DNA of 64,000 nucleotides from Trichlorobacter ammonificans (GTDB lineage: Bacteria > Desulfobacterota > Desulfuromonadia > Geobacterales > Pseudopelobacteraceae). Below the pieces are notes generated by a model that saw only the letters and a program-made list of their open reading frames with translations, was not told where the DNA came from and searched no databases. The DNA is taken from positions 2,778,001 through 2,842,000 of the forward strand of contig NZ_OW150024.1 in the NCBI RefSeq assembly GCF_933509905.1, given 5' to 3'. Position numbers and translations under genes: made by a program. How positions within the stretch are numbered: the stretch's first letter is position 1; the number at the start of each line of letters is the position of its first letter. Of the stretch, positions 37,384-46,746 are shown piece by piece.

Positions 37384-37413
37384 CATTCCATACTGCCCGT
37401 CAGGAGCAACCGC

Positions 37414-38190
37414 ATGACTGAATCAATACAAACATTGAAAGCCGAAGCACGGGATCTGAGCTTTTACTACGGCACCGTCAAGGCATTGAAAAATATCTCC
37501 CTGCCGCTGTACGACAGGAAGGTGACCGCCCTGATCGGCCCCTCCGGCTGTGGCAAATCGACCTTTCTGCGCTGCTTCAACCGGATGCACGATCTCTATC
37601 CCGGCAATCGCTACGACGGCGAGATCGTCCTGCACCCGGACAACGTCAACGTCCTTTCCGGCGATGTTGACCCGATCGAGGTCCGGATGCGGATCAGCAT
37701 GGTCTTTCAGAAGCCGAACCCCTTCCCCAAGTCGATTTTCGAGAATGTGGCCTACGGCCTGAAAGTGCGGGGGGTCAGCAAAAAATCAATTCTTGAGGAA
37801 AAGGTGGAAGAGGCCCTGACCAACGCCGCCCTCTGGAACGAGGTGAAGGATCGCCTGCATGACCTGGCCTTCAACCTCTCCGGTGGTCAGCAGCAGCGGC
37901 TCTGCATCGCCCGGGCCCTGGCCATTGATCCGGAGATCATGCTGTTCGACGAGCCGACCTCCGCCCTGGACCCGATCGCCACCGCCAGCATCGAGGAGTT
38001 GATGGAGGAGCTGAAGGCGCGCTTCTCGATCCTGATCGTCACCCACAACATGCAGCAGGCGGCCCGGGTCTCCGACTACACCGCCTTCCTCTACATGGGC
38101 GAGCTGATCGAGTACAATGAAACCAAGAAAATTTTCACCAATCCGGATCGGAAAGAGACGGAAGACTACATCACGGGGAGATTCGGATAA
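37414..38190 (+). CDS. pstB: Phosphate ABC transporter ATPase PstB
   Basis: 258 residues. ABC ATPase with Walker [20 protein letters not shown]-loop [21 protein letters not shown], signature [15 protein letters not shown] and Walker [16 protein letters not shown]. The FNRMHDL...GEI and KPNPFP segments are PstB-specific. Its stop overlaps the phoU start. Confidence 0.97.
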   Translation: MTESIQTLKAEARDLSFYYGTVKALKNISLPLYDRKVTALIGPSGCGKSTFLRCFNRMHDLYPGNRYDGEIVLHPDNVNVLSGDVDPIEVRMRISMVFQKPNPFPKSIFENVAYGLKVRGVSKKSILEEKVEEALTNAALWNEVKDRLHDLAFNLSGGQQQRLCIARALAIDPEIMLFDEPTSALDPIATASIEELMEELKARFSILIVTHNMQQAARVSDYTAFLYMGELIEYNETKKIFTNPDRKETEDYITGRFG

Positions 38191-38861
38191 TGGAACGAGA
38201 ACATTTCAGCGCAGCCTACGACCAGGAGCTGAACGACCTGCGGCAGCGGCTTCTGACCATGGGGGGGCTGGTGGAGGTGATGATCGCCGACTCCATCAAG
38301 GCACTGGTGGAGCGGGATACCGCCCTGGCGGAGCGGATCATCGCCATGGACCACGAGGTGAACACCCACGAGGTGGCCATTGACGAAAAATGCCTGGAAC
38401 TGCTGGCCCGTCGTCAGCCGGCGGCGCGGGATCTGCGCTTCATCACCCTGGCGCTCAAGATCGTCACCGACCTGGAGCGGATCGGCGACCAGTGCGCCAA
38501 CGTGGCCAAACGGGCCCGCGAGCTGAACCAGGAGCCTCCGCTGAAGCCGTACATCGACATCCCGCGTATGGCGAACCGGGCCTCCACCATGGTCCGGGAA
38601 GCCCTGGACTCCTTTGTCCGCTACGACGACACCCTGGCCATCAAGGTCTGCAAGGACGACCAGCTGGTGGACGAGCTGAACCAGCAGATCCAGCGGGAAC
38701 TCTACACCTACATGATCGAGGACCCCAGCACCATCAGCCGGGCCATGAAACTGACCTACATCTCCAAATCGCTGGAGCGGATATCCGACCATGCCACTAA
38801 CATCGCGGAAATGGTCATCTTCATGGTGAAGGGAAAAGATATCCGCCACACCATCGCCTGA
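38190..38861 (+). CDS. phoU: Phosphate signalling protein PhoU
   Basis: 223 residues, all-helical, two PhoU repeats each with the metal-binding E/DxxxD-type motif (LKIVTDLERIGDQCANVAKRA and TYISKSLERISDHATNIAEMV). PhoU links the Pst transporter to the PhoR/PhoB two-component system and restrains phosphate uptake. It overlaps pstB by one base and ends seven bases before the convergent mfd stop. Confidence 0.97.
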   Translation: MEREHFSAAYDQELNDLRQRLLTMGGLVEVMIADSIKALVERDTALAERIIAMDHEVNTHEVAIDEKCLELLARRQPAARDLRFITLALKIVTDLERIGDQCANVAKRARELNQEPPLKPYIDIPRMANRASTMVREALDSFVRYDDTLAIKVCKDDQLVDELNQQIQRELYTYMIEDPSTISRAMKLTYISKSLERISDHATNIAEMVIFMVKGKDIRHTIA

Positions 38862-38868
38862 AAACCGA

Positions 38869-41800
38869 CTACGGGGCGGCCAGCCGCTGCAGCAGGCCGG
38901 CTGCCGCCTCGATCACCTGGCTGCCGACCACACTATCCGCCAGCTGCATCACCAGGCGGTGATCGGGAGTGAATTGGTAGGCGGCCGGCTCCTTTCGGAT
39001 GAGGGTAATGAGGAGATCGGGCTGTACCGTGGTCCGGGGATGGAACGTCAGCACCAGCTTTCTGCCGTCGGCGTCGATTTTCTGTATCTTCAGCCGCTTG
39101 AGCTGAATGCGCAGCCCCATGATCCGCACCAGGGTTTCCACGGCCGCCGGCAGGTGGCCGTAGCGGTCTTCCATCTCCCCCCGCAGCTCCGTCACTTCCT
39201 GCTCTGTTTCGGCCTGCACCAGCCGCTTGTACAGCACCAGCCGCTGGCTGGTGTCCGGCACGTAGCTTTCCGGAATGAAGCCGGAAACCGCCAGGTTGAT
39301 CTCCGGTTCGCAGCGTTCCTCCCGCTGCTCCCCCTTCAGATTGGCGATGGCCTCCTCCAGCAACTGGGTATAGTACTCGAAGCCGATATCGGCCACCGTG
39401 CCGGACTGACGGGGTCCCAGCAGGTCGCCGGCACCGCGCAGCTCCAGATCATGGGTGGCGATACGAAAGCCGGCCCCCAGCTCGGTCAGCTCCTGGATCA
39501 CCTTGAGCCGCTCACGGGCATCCTGGGTGATGCTTCCCTCGCCGGGGATCAGCAGGAAGGCGTGCCCCTGCACGGTGGAGCGGCCGATCCGCCCCCGCAA
39601 CTGGTAGAGCTGGGAGAGGCCGAAGGTGTCGGCCCGGTCCACCAGCATGGTGTTGGCCCGGGGGATGTCCAGGCCGGACTCGATGATGGTGGTGGAGAGC
39701 AGCAGGTTGGTGTCGCCCCGCATGAAGCCCAGCATCACCTTTTCCAGCTCTTTCTCCTCCATCTGGCCGTGGGCCACGGCGATGCGGGCCTCCGGCACCA
39801 GGCGGCGCAGCCGCTCCGCCACCAGGCCGATACTCTGTACCCGGTTATGCACGTAGAAGACCTGGCCGCCCCGTTCCAGCTCCCGCATGACGGCATCCCG
39901 CACCAGCTCGTCCCGGTCCCGGGCCACCACGGTGCGGATCGCCTGCCGGTCCACCGGCGGGGTGTCGATGATGGAGAGATCGCGGATGCCCATCATGGAG
40001 AGGTGGAGGGTACGGGGGATCGGCGTGGCGGTGAGGGTGAGGATATCCACGCTGGCCCGGTACTGTTTCAGCCGTTCCTTGTCCTTGACCCCGAAGCGCT
40101 GTTCTTCGTCCACGATCAACAGCCCCAGGTCCTTGAACGCCACATCCTTCTGCAGCAGCCGGTGGGTGCCCACCACGATGTCCACCTTCCCCGCCTTCAG
40201 CCGCTCCAGAATCTCCTTCTGTTCCTTGGCGGAACGGAAGCGGGACAACGCCTCAACGGTCAGCGGATACTCCTTCAGTCGCTCCCTGAAGGTCTCGAAG
40301 TGCTGCTGCGCCAGGATGGTGGTGGGGACCAGCACCGCCACCTGCTTGCCGTCCAGCACCGCCTTGAAGGCGGCCCGCAGCGCCACCTCGGTCTTGCCGT
40401 AGCCCACGTCGCCGCAGACCAGCCGGTCCATGGGGCGGGTATGCTGCATGTCCCCCAGCACATCCTGAATGGCGTTCAGCTGGTCCGGGGTTTCCTCCCA
40501 GGGGAAGGTGGCCTCGAACTCCCGGAACAGCTCGTCCGGGGGCGAGAAGCCGAAGCCCTGGGCCGCCTGCCGCCGGGCATAGATCTCCAGCAGCTCGCCG
40601 GCCAGCTCCTCCACCGCCTTGCGGGCCTTGCTGCGGGTCTTTTCCCAGCCGCTCCCCCCCAGCCTGGCCACCTGAGGAACCGCCCCTTCGCCCCCCACGT
40701 AGCGCTGCACCAGCCCCAGGCGGTCGATCGGCAGGTAAAGTTTGTCGCTGCCGGCGTACTCCAGCAGCAGGAAATCCCCCTCCACCGTACCGGTTTTCAG
40801 GTGGTGCAGACCACGGTAGATGCCGATGCCGTGGTCCACATGCACCATGGGATCGCCGGGCTTCAGCTCCGCCAGAGACGCCAGGATCTGTTTGGTGCGC
40901 AGCGCCGACACCCCGCTTTTGCGCCGCGTCCGCTTGCCGAACAGCTCTTCCTCGGCAATCACGGCGCAGCGCTGCCGGGGCAGCCGCACCCCCCGCGAAA
41001 GCTGGCCCAGGGCGATCCCCACGGCCCGGTGCCCCTGCGTTGCCGCCAGCGCCGTCGCCAGCCCGCTGCCGGGGGGAATGTCGACACAGGGGATACGGTA
41101 CCCCTCCAGCAGTGTCCGCATCCGCTCCGCCTGGGTGCTCTGGTGACAGACCAGCAGCAGCTGCCACTCCTGCTCCAGCCAGCCGCGCAGCCGTGCCGCC
41201 AGCGGTTCCAGGGCGTGCTGCCGCTCCGGGGCCACGCTGACCTTCAGGTCGCGGTTCTCCTCGCTGGCAAGCGCCACCACCCGGGCGGCATGCAGTTCGT
41301 CCTCCACCGCCACCACCGGGATTTCCAGCCGCTGACACCCCTCAAAAAGCACGCGCATCTGCTCGGAGTTCAGGAAAAGATCCGCCGGCTCGGGATAGAG
41401 CCGTCCCTCCTCACGGGCCTTCTGCTCTCCCAGGGAAATATCCCGGGCAAACAGGGCCGCCTGCTCGCGAACCCGTTCCGGCTCCACCAGCACCAGCAGG
41501 GGTGCGGCCAGGTAGGCGGTGAACGGGACAAGGTCGGGCTGAAAAAGGGGCTGCAGGTACTCGATACCGCCGGGCCAGCCGGCCTCTTGGAGCTCGGCGG
41601 TCAGCGTGCGTCGCCGGTCCGCCGGAATGTCCAGGGCGTCAGCCCGCTCCTTCAAACGCGGCAGGAACCGCTCCAGGGTAACTGTATCCAGGATCAGTTC
41701 CCGGGAGGGCAACAGCAGCAGTTCCTGCAGCGGCTCGTGGGAACGCTGGCTCAAGGGATCGAACTGACGCAGGGTTTCCACCTGGTCACCGAAGAATTCA

Positions 41801-42375
41801 ATCCGCACCGGGCGGGCCATGCTGGGGGGAAACAGGTCCAGAATGCCGCCGCGGACGGCAAAGGTACCCCGTTCCTCCACCAGGGGAACATTGACATATC
41901 CCATCCGCACCAGGCGTTCCAGCAGCTCCTCCCGGTCCGGCTCGTCCCCCGGCGCAAGACGACAGGAGGCGGTTGCGAGCACGCCGGGGGGCAGGACCCG
42001 CTGCAGCAGTGCCGCCACCGGCGCAACCACGGTTGCCTGCGCTTCCTGTCCCAGGCGAACCAAGGTCGAAAGCCGGGCACCGCTGATGTCGGGATGCGGG
42101 GAAACGGAGTCGAAGGGAGCGGTTTCCCAGGCCGGAAAGGAACAGATCCCGGCCGCATCGAAAAAGTCCAGTTCCCGGACCAGTTCGTCCGCGGTCGCCT
42201 GGTCCGGCGTTACCACCAGCAGATGGCGCCGGACCTGCTGCGACAGCAACGCGATGGCCAGAGCAGTGCCGGCTCCGGCGGCGCCGGTCAGGATGATCGG
42301 ATTCCCGCCGGCGGCTACGGCATCTGTCAGTGATCCGGTGAAGTGGTGCAGCGTGGTATGCTCGTGATGATCCAT
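38869..42375 (-). CDS. mfd: Transcription-repair coupling factor Mfd
   Basis: 1168 residues. N-terminal UvrB-homology module (about 1-330; GAAGAGTALAIALLS, SFPAWETAPFDSVSPHPDI), then the RNA polymerase-interacting domain (GDPMVHVDHGIGIYRGL), the RecG-like translocase with Walker A CGDVGYGKTEVALRAAF, DEEQRFGVKDKE and the TRG region SGLDIPRANTMLVDRADTFG, and the C-terminal TRCF domain. Mfd removes stalled RNA polymerase and recruits UvrA. The chosen start (ATG at 42375) lies seven bases after the upstream gene's stop; its ribosome site is weak, and an in-frame start at 42459 lies within the upstream gene. Confidence 0.97.
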   Translation of the reverse strand: MDHHEHTTLHHFTGSLTDAVAAGGNPIILTGAAGAGTALAIALLSQQVRRHLLVVTPDQATADELVRELDFFDAAGICSFPAWETAPFDSVSPHPDISGARLSTLVRLGQEAQATVVAPVAALLQRVLPPGVLATASCRLAPGDEPDREELLERLVRMGYVNVPLVEERGTFAVRGGILDLFPPSMARPVRIEFFGDQVETLRQFDPLSQRSHEPLQELLLLPSRELILDTVTLERFLPRLKERADALDIPADRRRTLTAELQEAGWPGGIEYLQPLFQPDLVPFTAYLAAPLLVLVEPERVREQAALFARDISLGEQKAREEGRLYPEPADLFLNSEQMRVLFEGCQRLEIPVVAVEDELHAARVVALASEENRDLKVSVAPERQHALEPLAARLRGWLEQEWQLLLVCHQSTQAERMRTLLEGYRIPCVDIPPGSGLATALAATQGHRAVGIALGQLSRGVRLPRQRCAVIAEEELFGKRTRRKSGVSALRTKQILASLAELKPGDPMVHVDHGIGIYRGLHHLKTGTVEGDFLLLEYAGSDKLYLPIDRLGLVQRYVGGEGAVPQVARLGGSGWEKTRSKARKAVEELAGELLEIYARRQAAQGFGFSPPDELFREFEATFPWEETPDQLNAIQDVLGDMQHTRPMDRLVCGDVGYGKTEVALRAAFKAVLDGKQVAVLVPTTILAQQHFETFRERLKEYPLTVEALSRFRSAKEQKEILERLKAGKVDIVVGTHRLLQKDVAFKDLGLLIVDEEQRFGVKDKERLKQYRASVDILTLTATPIPRTLHLSMMGIRDLSIIDTPPVDRQAIRTVVARDRDELVRDAVMRELERGGQVFYVHNRVQSIGLVAERLRRLVPEARIAVAHGQMEEKELEKVMLGFMRGDTNLLLSTTIIESGLDIPRANTMLVDRADTFGLSQLYQLRGRIGRSTVQGHAFLLIPGEGSITQDARERLKVIQELTELGAGFRIATHDLELRGAGDLLGPRQSGTVADIGFEYYTQLLEEAIANLKGEQREERCEPEINLAVSGFIPESYVPDTSQRLVLYKRLVQAETEQEVTELRGEMEDRYGHLPAAVETLVRIMGLRIQLKRLKIQKIDADGRKLVLTFHPRTTVQPDLLITLIRKEPAAYQFTPDHRLVMQLADSVVGSQVIEAAAGLLQRLAAP

Positions 42376-42382
42376 GGTGGTA

Positions 42383-42952
42383 TCAGGTGTGGGTATCTGT
42401 TTTGCCTGCCTTGATTCTCGGTTTGCCGTTTTCGACGACCACCCGGAAGCGGATGTCATCGGTGCCCAGCCTGCGGCTCAGCTCCGGACGCTGTTTGGCC
42501 AGAGTGGCGGCAAGCTGCTCGCGGGTGACGCCGCCGGGCGGCAGGTTGCAGGCGCTGCGGGCTTCCTGCAGTTCGCGGTAGACCCGCTCCAGATCGGGGT
42601 CCACCGGCGGCAGGATATCCCGACGGCGCTCCATCCCCTCTCCCTGCTCCCGTCGTTCTTCGTTGAGCCGTGCCCGGAAGCGGTCGCGGGCATAGCGCCC
42701 CTCCTCGATCTCCCGCACGGTCTTGTTCCAGAGCTGTCGATAGCTGGAGAGGCGGGCCACCAGGCTGGTGTAGCGGTGTTTGTACATCGTGTTGGTGATC
42801 GGTGCGGTGGCGTAGCGACGGACCAGTTGGTCCACCTCGGCCAACAGACGTAACGGCTCGCGTTTTTCAACCCCAATGAAGTACTGCTCGTAGCGGGTAA
42901 TCAACTCGGTCAGACGGGACTCAAGTATGGGAAGGTCTTCGGCAATGCCCAT
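42383..42952 (-). CDS. Conserved hypothetical coiled-coil protein (MXAN_5187-like)
   Basis: 189 residues, rich in Arg and Glu, mostly predicted helix. The first 85 residues (LESRLTELITRYEQYFIGVEKREPLRLL...) resemble the conserved C-terminal domain of the myxobacterial MXAN_5187 family, which also occurs as a stand-alone protein in deltaproteobacteria. The middle is a charged coiled coil, and the end (RRLGTDDIRFRVVVENGKPRIKAG) looks like a small beta element. No enzyme motif. It sits seven bases ahead of mfd, so it is probably co-transcribed with it; function unknown. Confidence 0.75.
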   Translation of the reverse strand: MGIAEDLPILESRLTELITRYEQYFIGVEKREPLRLLAEVDQLVRRYATAPITNTMYKHRYTSLVARLSSYRQLWNKTVREIEEGRYARDRFRARLNEERREQGEGMERRRDILPPVDPDLERVYRELQEARSACNLPPGGVTREQLAATLAKQRPELSRRLGTDDIRFRVVVENGKPRIKAGKTDTHT

Positions 42953-43010
42953 GGGCGGTAACTATAGGGGGAAAAATCCGTTCTGTAAAGGAGTTAGGGG
43001 CATAAGAGGC

Positions 43011-43039
43011 TTGACGGCACAGGGTGGGGTGGCTATATA
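43011..43039 (+). promoter_or_regulatory. sigma-70-type promoter for glmU
   Basis: TTGACG (43011-43016), 17-base spacer, TATATA (43034-43039); the glmU start follows 34 bases later. Confidence 0.7.
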
Positions 43040-43073
43040 ACACTGTCTATCCTATATGCTCAGGAGTTACCAG

Positions 43074-44456
43074 ATGTCGCTCGCAAGCGCACTGATCCTT
43101 GCCGCCGGCAAGGGGACCAGAATGAAGTCCACCGTTGCGAAGGTGCTGCACGAAGCCGCGGGCCGCCCCCTGCTGGCCTGGTCGCTGGCCGCGGCCCGCG
43201 AGGCGGGTGCCGCAGAGATCACCATCGTGGCGGGACATCAGGCGGAGCAGGTACGGCAGCGTTTTGCCGCCGAAACCGGCGTCAGCATCGCCCTGCAGGA
43301 GGAGCAGCTCGGCACCGGTCACGCCGTGGCGTGCGCCCTCCCCTCCCTGCGCAGCCAAAGCGGGTCGGTACTGATTCTCTGCGGCGACACGCCGCTCCTG
43401 ACCGGTGCCACCCTGCAGCGCCTGGCTGCCAGCCACGCAGCATCCGGGGCGGCGGTGACGATTCTCACCGCCCGCATGCCCGACCCCTACGGTTATGGAC
43501 GGATCGTGCGGGACAGCCGGGACCAGGTGCTGCGCATCGTGGAACAGAAAGACGCCAGTCCCGCTGAGCAGGCTCTCGACGAGGTGAACAGCGGCATCTA
43601 CTGCATGGATCTTGCCTTCCTGCGCAGCCACATCGACCGCCTGGGCAGCAACAATGCCCAGAATGAATACTATCTGACCGATCTGGTGGCCATGGCCGTT
43701 GCGGAGGGGCTCCCCTGCCACGGCATCGTTGCCGACGACCACCGGGAAATCATGGGCGTCAACGACCGGGCCCAGTTGGCCGAGGCCGCCACCCTGTTGC
43801 GCGAACGGATCAACCGGCGCCTGATGCTGGCCGGGGTGACCCTGATCGACCCGCTGCAGACCTACGTCGACGCCGGGGTCACCGTGGGGAACGACACCGT
43901 GATCTGGCCCGGCTGCGTGCTGCGCGGCAGAACGATCATTGGTCAGGGCTGCCTGCTGGAGAGCAATGTGCAGGTGACCGACTGCCGGATCGGCGACCGG
44001 GTACACCTGAAAAACGGCAGTATCCTGGAAGACTCCTCGCTGGCGGCCGACGTTGCCGTGGGTCCCATGGCCCACCTGCGTCCCGGCACGGTGCTGGCCG
44101 AGCGGGTGAAGATCGGTAATTTCGTGGAGACGAAAAAAGCGGTACTGGGGGAAGGCAGCAAGGCATCGCACCTGACCTACCTGGGGGATGCGGAGATCGG
44201 CAGCGAGGTGAATATCGGCTGCGGCACCATCACCTGCAACTACGACGGGACCAGGAAGCACCGCACCGTCATCGGCGACCGGGTGTTCGTCGGCAGCGAT
44301 GTCCAGCTGGTGGCGCCGGTGACGGTGGGCAGCGGCGCCCTGATCGCAGCCGGCACCACCGTAACCCGCGACGTACCGCCGGACTCCCTGGCCATTTCCC
44401 GCACCCCGCAGACCAACAAAGAGGGTTGGTGCCTGAAAAAACGGACCGATGACTGA
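43074..44456 (+). CDS. glmU: Bifunctional UDP-GlcNAc pyrophosphorylase / GlcN-1-P acetyltransferase
   Basis: 460 residues. The N-terminal uridyltransferase has LILAAGKGTRMKS, QLGTGHAV and NSGIYCMD. The C-terminal left-handed beta-helix acetyltransferase has GNFVETKKAVLGEGSKASHLTYLGDAEIG and NIGCGTITCNYDG. It makes UDP-GlcNAc for peptidoglycan and lipopolysaccharide. The ATG at 43074 was chosen because AGGAG lies eight bases ahead; an ATG at 43056 lacks a site. Its end overlaps the next gene by eight bases. Confidence 0.97.
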   Translation: MSLASALILAAGKGTRMKSTVAKVLHEAAGRPLLAWSLAAAREAGAAEITIVAGHQAEQVRQRFAAETGVSIALQEEQLGTGHAVACALPSLRSQSGSVLILCGDTPLLTGATLQRLAASHAASGAAVTILTARMPDPYGYGRIVRDSRDQVLRIVEQKDASPAEQALDEVNSGIYCMDLAFLRSHIDRLGSNNAQNEYYLTDLVAMAVAEGLPCHGIVADDHREIMGVNDRAQLAEAATLLRERINRRLMLAGVTLIDPLQTYVDAGVTVGNDTVIWPGCVLRGRTIIGQGCLLESNVQVTDCRIGDRVHLKNGSILEDSSLAADVAVGPMAHLRPGTVLAERVKIGNFVETKKAVLGEGSKASHLTYLGDAEIGSEVNIGCGTITCNYDGTRKHRTVIGDRVFVGSDVQLVAPVTVGSGALIAAGTTVTRDVPPDSLAISRTPQTNKEGWCLKKRTDD

Positions 44457-46560
44457 AGCGATCAGGCCGGAACATACCGGAACGATTCTGGTGGTTGAAG
44501 GAAACGTTCCGTTCGGTGAATTGATCGCCGGCGTTCTGCGCAGCGAGGGGTATCGCTGCGAAACCGTGGTCAGCGGCGGCTGCGCCCTGACCAGCCTGGG
44601 CAGCGGCAGTATCGCCCTGATGGTGCTGGACTACACCATGCCCGACATGTCGGTGGAGGACTTTGTCGCCACCATGACCACCACCGGCAGCAGGGTTCCC
44701 TTCATCATCATGACCGGCCGGGACGATTCGCTGCTGGCGGTGCGGATGATGAAGATCGGTGCCGGCGACTTTCTGATCAAGGACACCACCCTGCTGGACC
44801 GCCTGCCGCTGGCTGTCTCGAAAACCTTGCAGGAGGCGGAAACCGCCCGCCGCCTGCAGCGGGCCATGGAGGCGCTGCAGCAAAGTGAAGCGCGCCTGGC
44901 ACGGGTTCATCGCATCGCCCGCATTGGCAGCTGGGAGTGGAACATCACCAGTAACGGCTTCGTCTTTTCCAACGAGCTGTATCACCTGCTGGGCTTCGAC
45001 CCGGCTCACCATCCGCCTATCACCCTGGAGTGGCTGTACAGCCGGATCAACCCGATTGACCAGCCCGCCATCCGCAAGGCGTTTGCCGATGCGGTGGCCG
45101 AGTGCCGCCCCCTTGATGTGGTCTACCGGATCAGGACCGCCAGCGACGAGGAGCTGATCGTGAACAGCCAGGGGGAACTGATCGCCGACGACAACGGCAG
45201 ACCCTGCCGGATGATCGGCAGCACCCTGGACATCACCGCCCGGATACGGGCAGAGGAGGAGATCCGCAATCTCTCCAACTACGACCACCTGACCGGTCTG
45301 CCCAACCGCAATCTGCTGCAGGACCGTCTGCACCAGGCCATCATCCACGCTTCCCGGACCCAGTCGGTGGCCGGCGTGCTGTTCCTCGACCTGGACCGTT
45401 TCAAGGGGATAAACGACTCCCTGGGCCACCGGGCCGGCGACCTGTTGCTGCGCCAGGTGGCGGAACGCCTCTCGGCCTGCGTACGGGAAAGCGATACCCT
45501 GGCCCGCCTGGGCGGGGATGAATTCGTCGTGGTGCTGACCATGGTGACCGGCGAAGAGGGGATCAGCGCAGCCGCGTCGAAACTGCTGGGGGTGATCGCC
45601 GAGCCGTTCATCGTGGAAGGGCATGAACTGTACATCACCGCCAGTATCGGCATCTCGGTCTATCCCGCCGACGGCCCGGATGCCCTGACCCTGATGAAAC
45701 ACGCCGACCTGGCCATGTACCGGGCCAAGGAGCTGGATCGCAACAACTTCCAGTTCTACTCCAGCGACCTGAACGTGCGGGTGATGGAGCGGATGATCCT
45801 GGAGAGCGCCCTGCGTCGTGCCCTGGAGCGACAGGAGTTCAAGTTGTACTACCAGCCCCAGGTCGATGTTCTCTCCCGCTCCATCGTCGGCTTCGAGGCG
45901 CTGCTACGCTGGTACCATCCCGATCTGGGCCTGATCTCCCCGGACAAGTTCGTGCCGCTGGCGGAAGAAAGCGGTCTGATCATCGCCATCGGCGAATGGG
46001 TGTTGCAGACCGCCTGCCGACAGACAAAGGCATGGCATGACGCCGGCCTCCCTCCGGTCAGGATGGCGGTCAACCTGTCGACCCGCCAGTTTCGTCCCAA
46101 TCTGGACCAGTCCATCGCGGCCATCCTGCTGGAGACCGGTCTTGAACCCTGTTTTCTCGAGCTGGAAATGACCGAAAGCATCCTGATGCGCAACGTCAGC
46201 GAAAACATGGCCCTGCTGCGCGCACTGACCGACATGGGCTGTCACCTGGCCATCGACGACTTCGGTACCGGCTACTCCTCCCTGGCCTATCTGAAAAACT
46301 TTCCCCTGGGCCGACTCAAGATCGACCGTTCCTTTGTCCGCGACATTACCTCCAACCCTGACGATCTGGCCATCGCCAAGATCATCATCGACATGGCCCG
46401 CACCCTGCGCATGCAGGTCACTGCTGAAGGGGTGGAAGCCTACGAGCAGCTTGAACTGCTGGCCGGCCACGGTTGCGCTGAAATGCAGGGATTCCTGTTC
46501 AGCCGGCCGCTACCGGCCGACAAGGCACAGCAGCTCCTGCGCAACGGCCTGACCTTCTGA
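44449..46560 (+). CDS. Receiver-PAS-GGDEF-EAL cyclic-di-GMP regulator
   Basis: 703 residues. Receiver domain (about 10-125) with the phosphoacceptor in LMVLDYTMPDM, but the usual acidic pair after the first strand reads VVEGN, and the KP motif reads KD. PAS (about 150-265) follows, then GGDEF (about 280-435) with the full RLGGDEFVVV signature and an RxxD inhibitory site (RESD five residues before it), then EAL (about 455-695) with FEALLRW, VNLSTRQF, EMTESIL, IDDFGTGYSS, KIDRSFV and AEGVE. Both catalytic halves look intact. Its start overlaps the end of glmU by eight bases, an unusual coupling of a cell-wall gene to a signalling gene. Confidence 0.93.
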   Translation: MTEAIRPEHTGTILVVEGNVPFGELIAGVLRSEGYRCETVVSGGCALTSLGSGSIALMVLDYTMPDMSVEDFVATMTTTGSRVPFIIMTGRDDSLLAVRMMKIGAGDFLIKDTTLLDRLPLAVSKTLQEAETARRLQRAMEALQQSEARLARVHRIARIGSWEWNITSNGFVFSNELYHLLGFDPAHHPPITLEWLYSRINPIDQPAIRKAFADAVAECRPLDVVYRIRTASDEELIVNSQGELIADDNGRPCRMIGSTLDITARIRAEEEIRNLSNYDHLTGLPNRNLLQDRLHQAIIHASRTQSVAGVLFLDLDRFKGINDSLGHRAGDLLLRQVAERLSACVRESDTLARLGGDEFVVVLTMVTGEEGISAAASKLLGVIAEPFIVEGHELYITASIGISVYPADGPDALTLMKHADLAMYRAKELDRNNFQFYSSDLNVRVMERMILESALRRALERQEFKLYYQPQVDVLSRSIVGFEALLRWYHPDLGLISPDKFVPLAEESGLIIAIGEWVLQTACRQTKAWHDAGLPPVRMAVNLSTRQFRPNLDQSIAAILLETGLEPCFLELEMTESILMRNVSENMALLRALTDMGCHLAIDDFGTGYSSLAYLKNFPLGRLKIDRSFVRDITSNPDDLAIAKIIIDMARTLRMQVTAEGVEAYEQLELLAGHGCAEMQGFLFSRPLPADKAQQLLRNGLTF

Positions 46561-46665
46561 AAAACTGGCCACTGACCTTCACTTCCCCGACATGCGACAC
46601 CCGCTTCCCGCTGTCCCGGTCGCCCTGTCCCCCGCGTCTGTCGCTGCACCATACCATACGTGATC

Positions 46666-46693
46666 TTGTGTCCCGGCGCCTGCGTGGTACACT
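46666..46693 (+). promoter_or_regulatory. candidate promoter for the haem-sensor kinase operon
   Basis: TTGTGT (46666-46671), 16-base spacer, TACACT (46688-46693), about 55 bases before the kinase start. Moderate match. Confidence 0.4.
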
Positions 46694-46746
46694 GGAGTGG
46701 CACGGCAACCAACCAGCTGCCGGACACCGGTGAATGGATTACGCGC

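Noticed and set aside
38959-42333. 1124-codon open frame antisense to mfd
   Set aside because: It mirrors mfd on the opposite strand in a GC-rich gene and its translation is a Gln/His/Leu-rich composition with no domain; mfd has full motifs.
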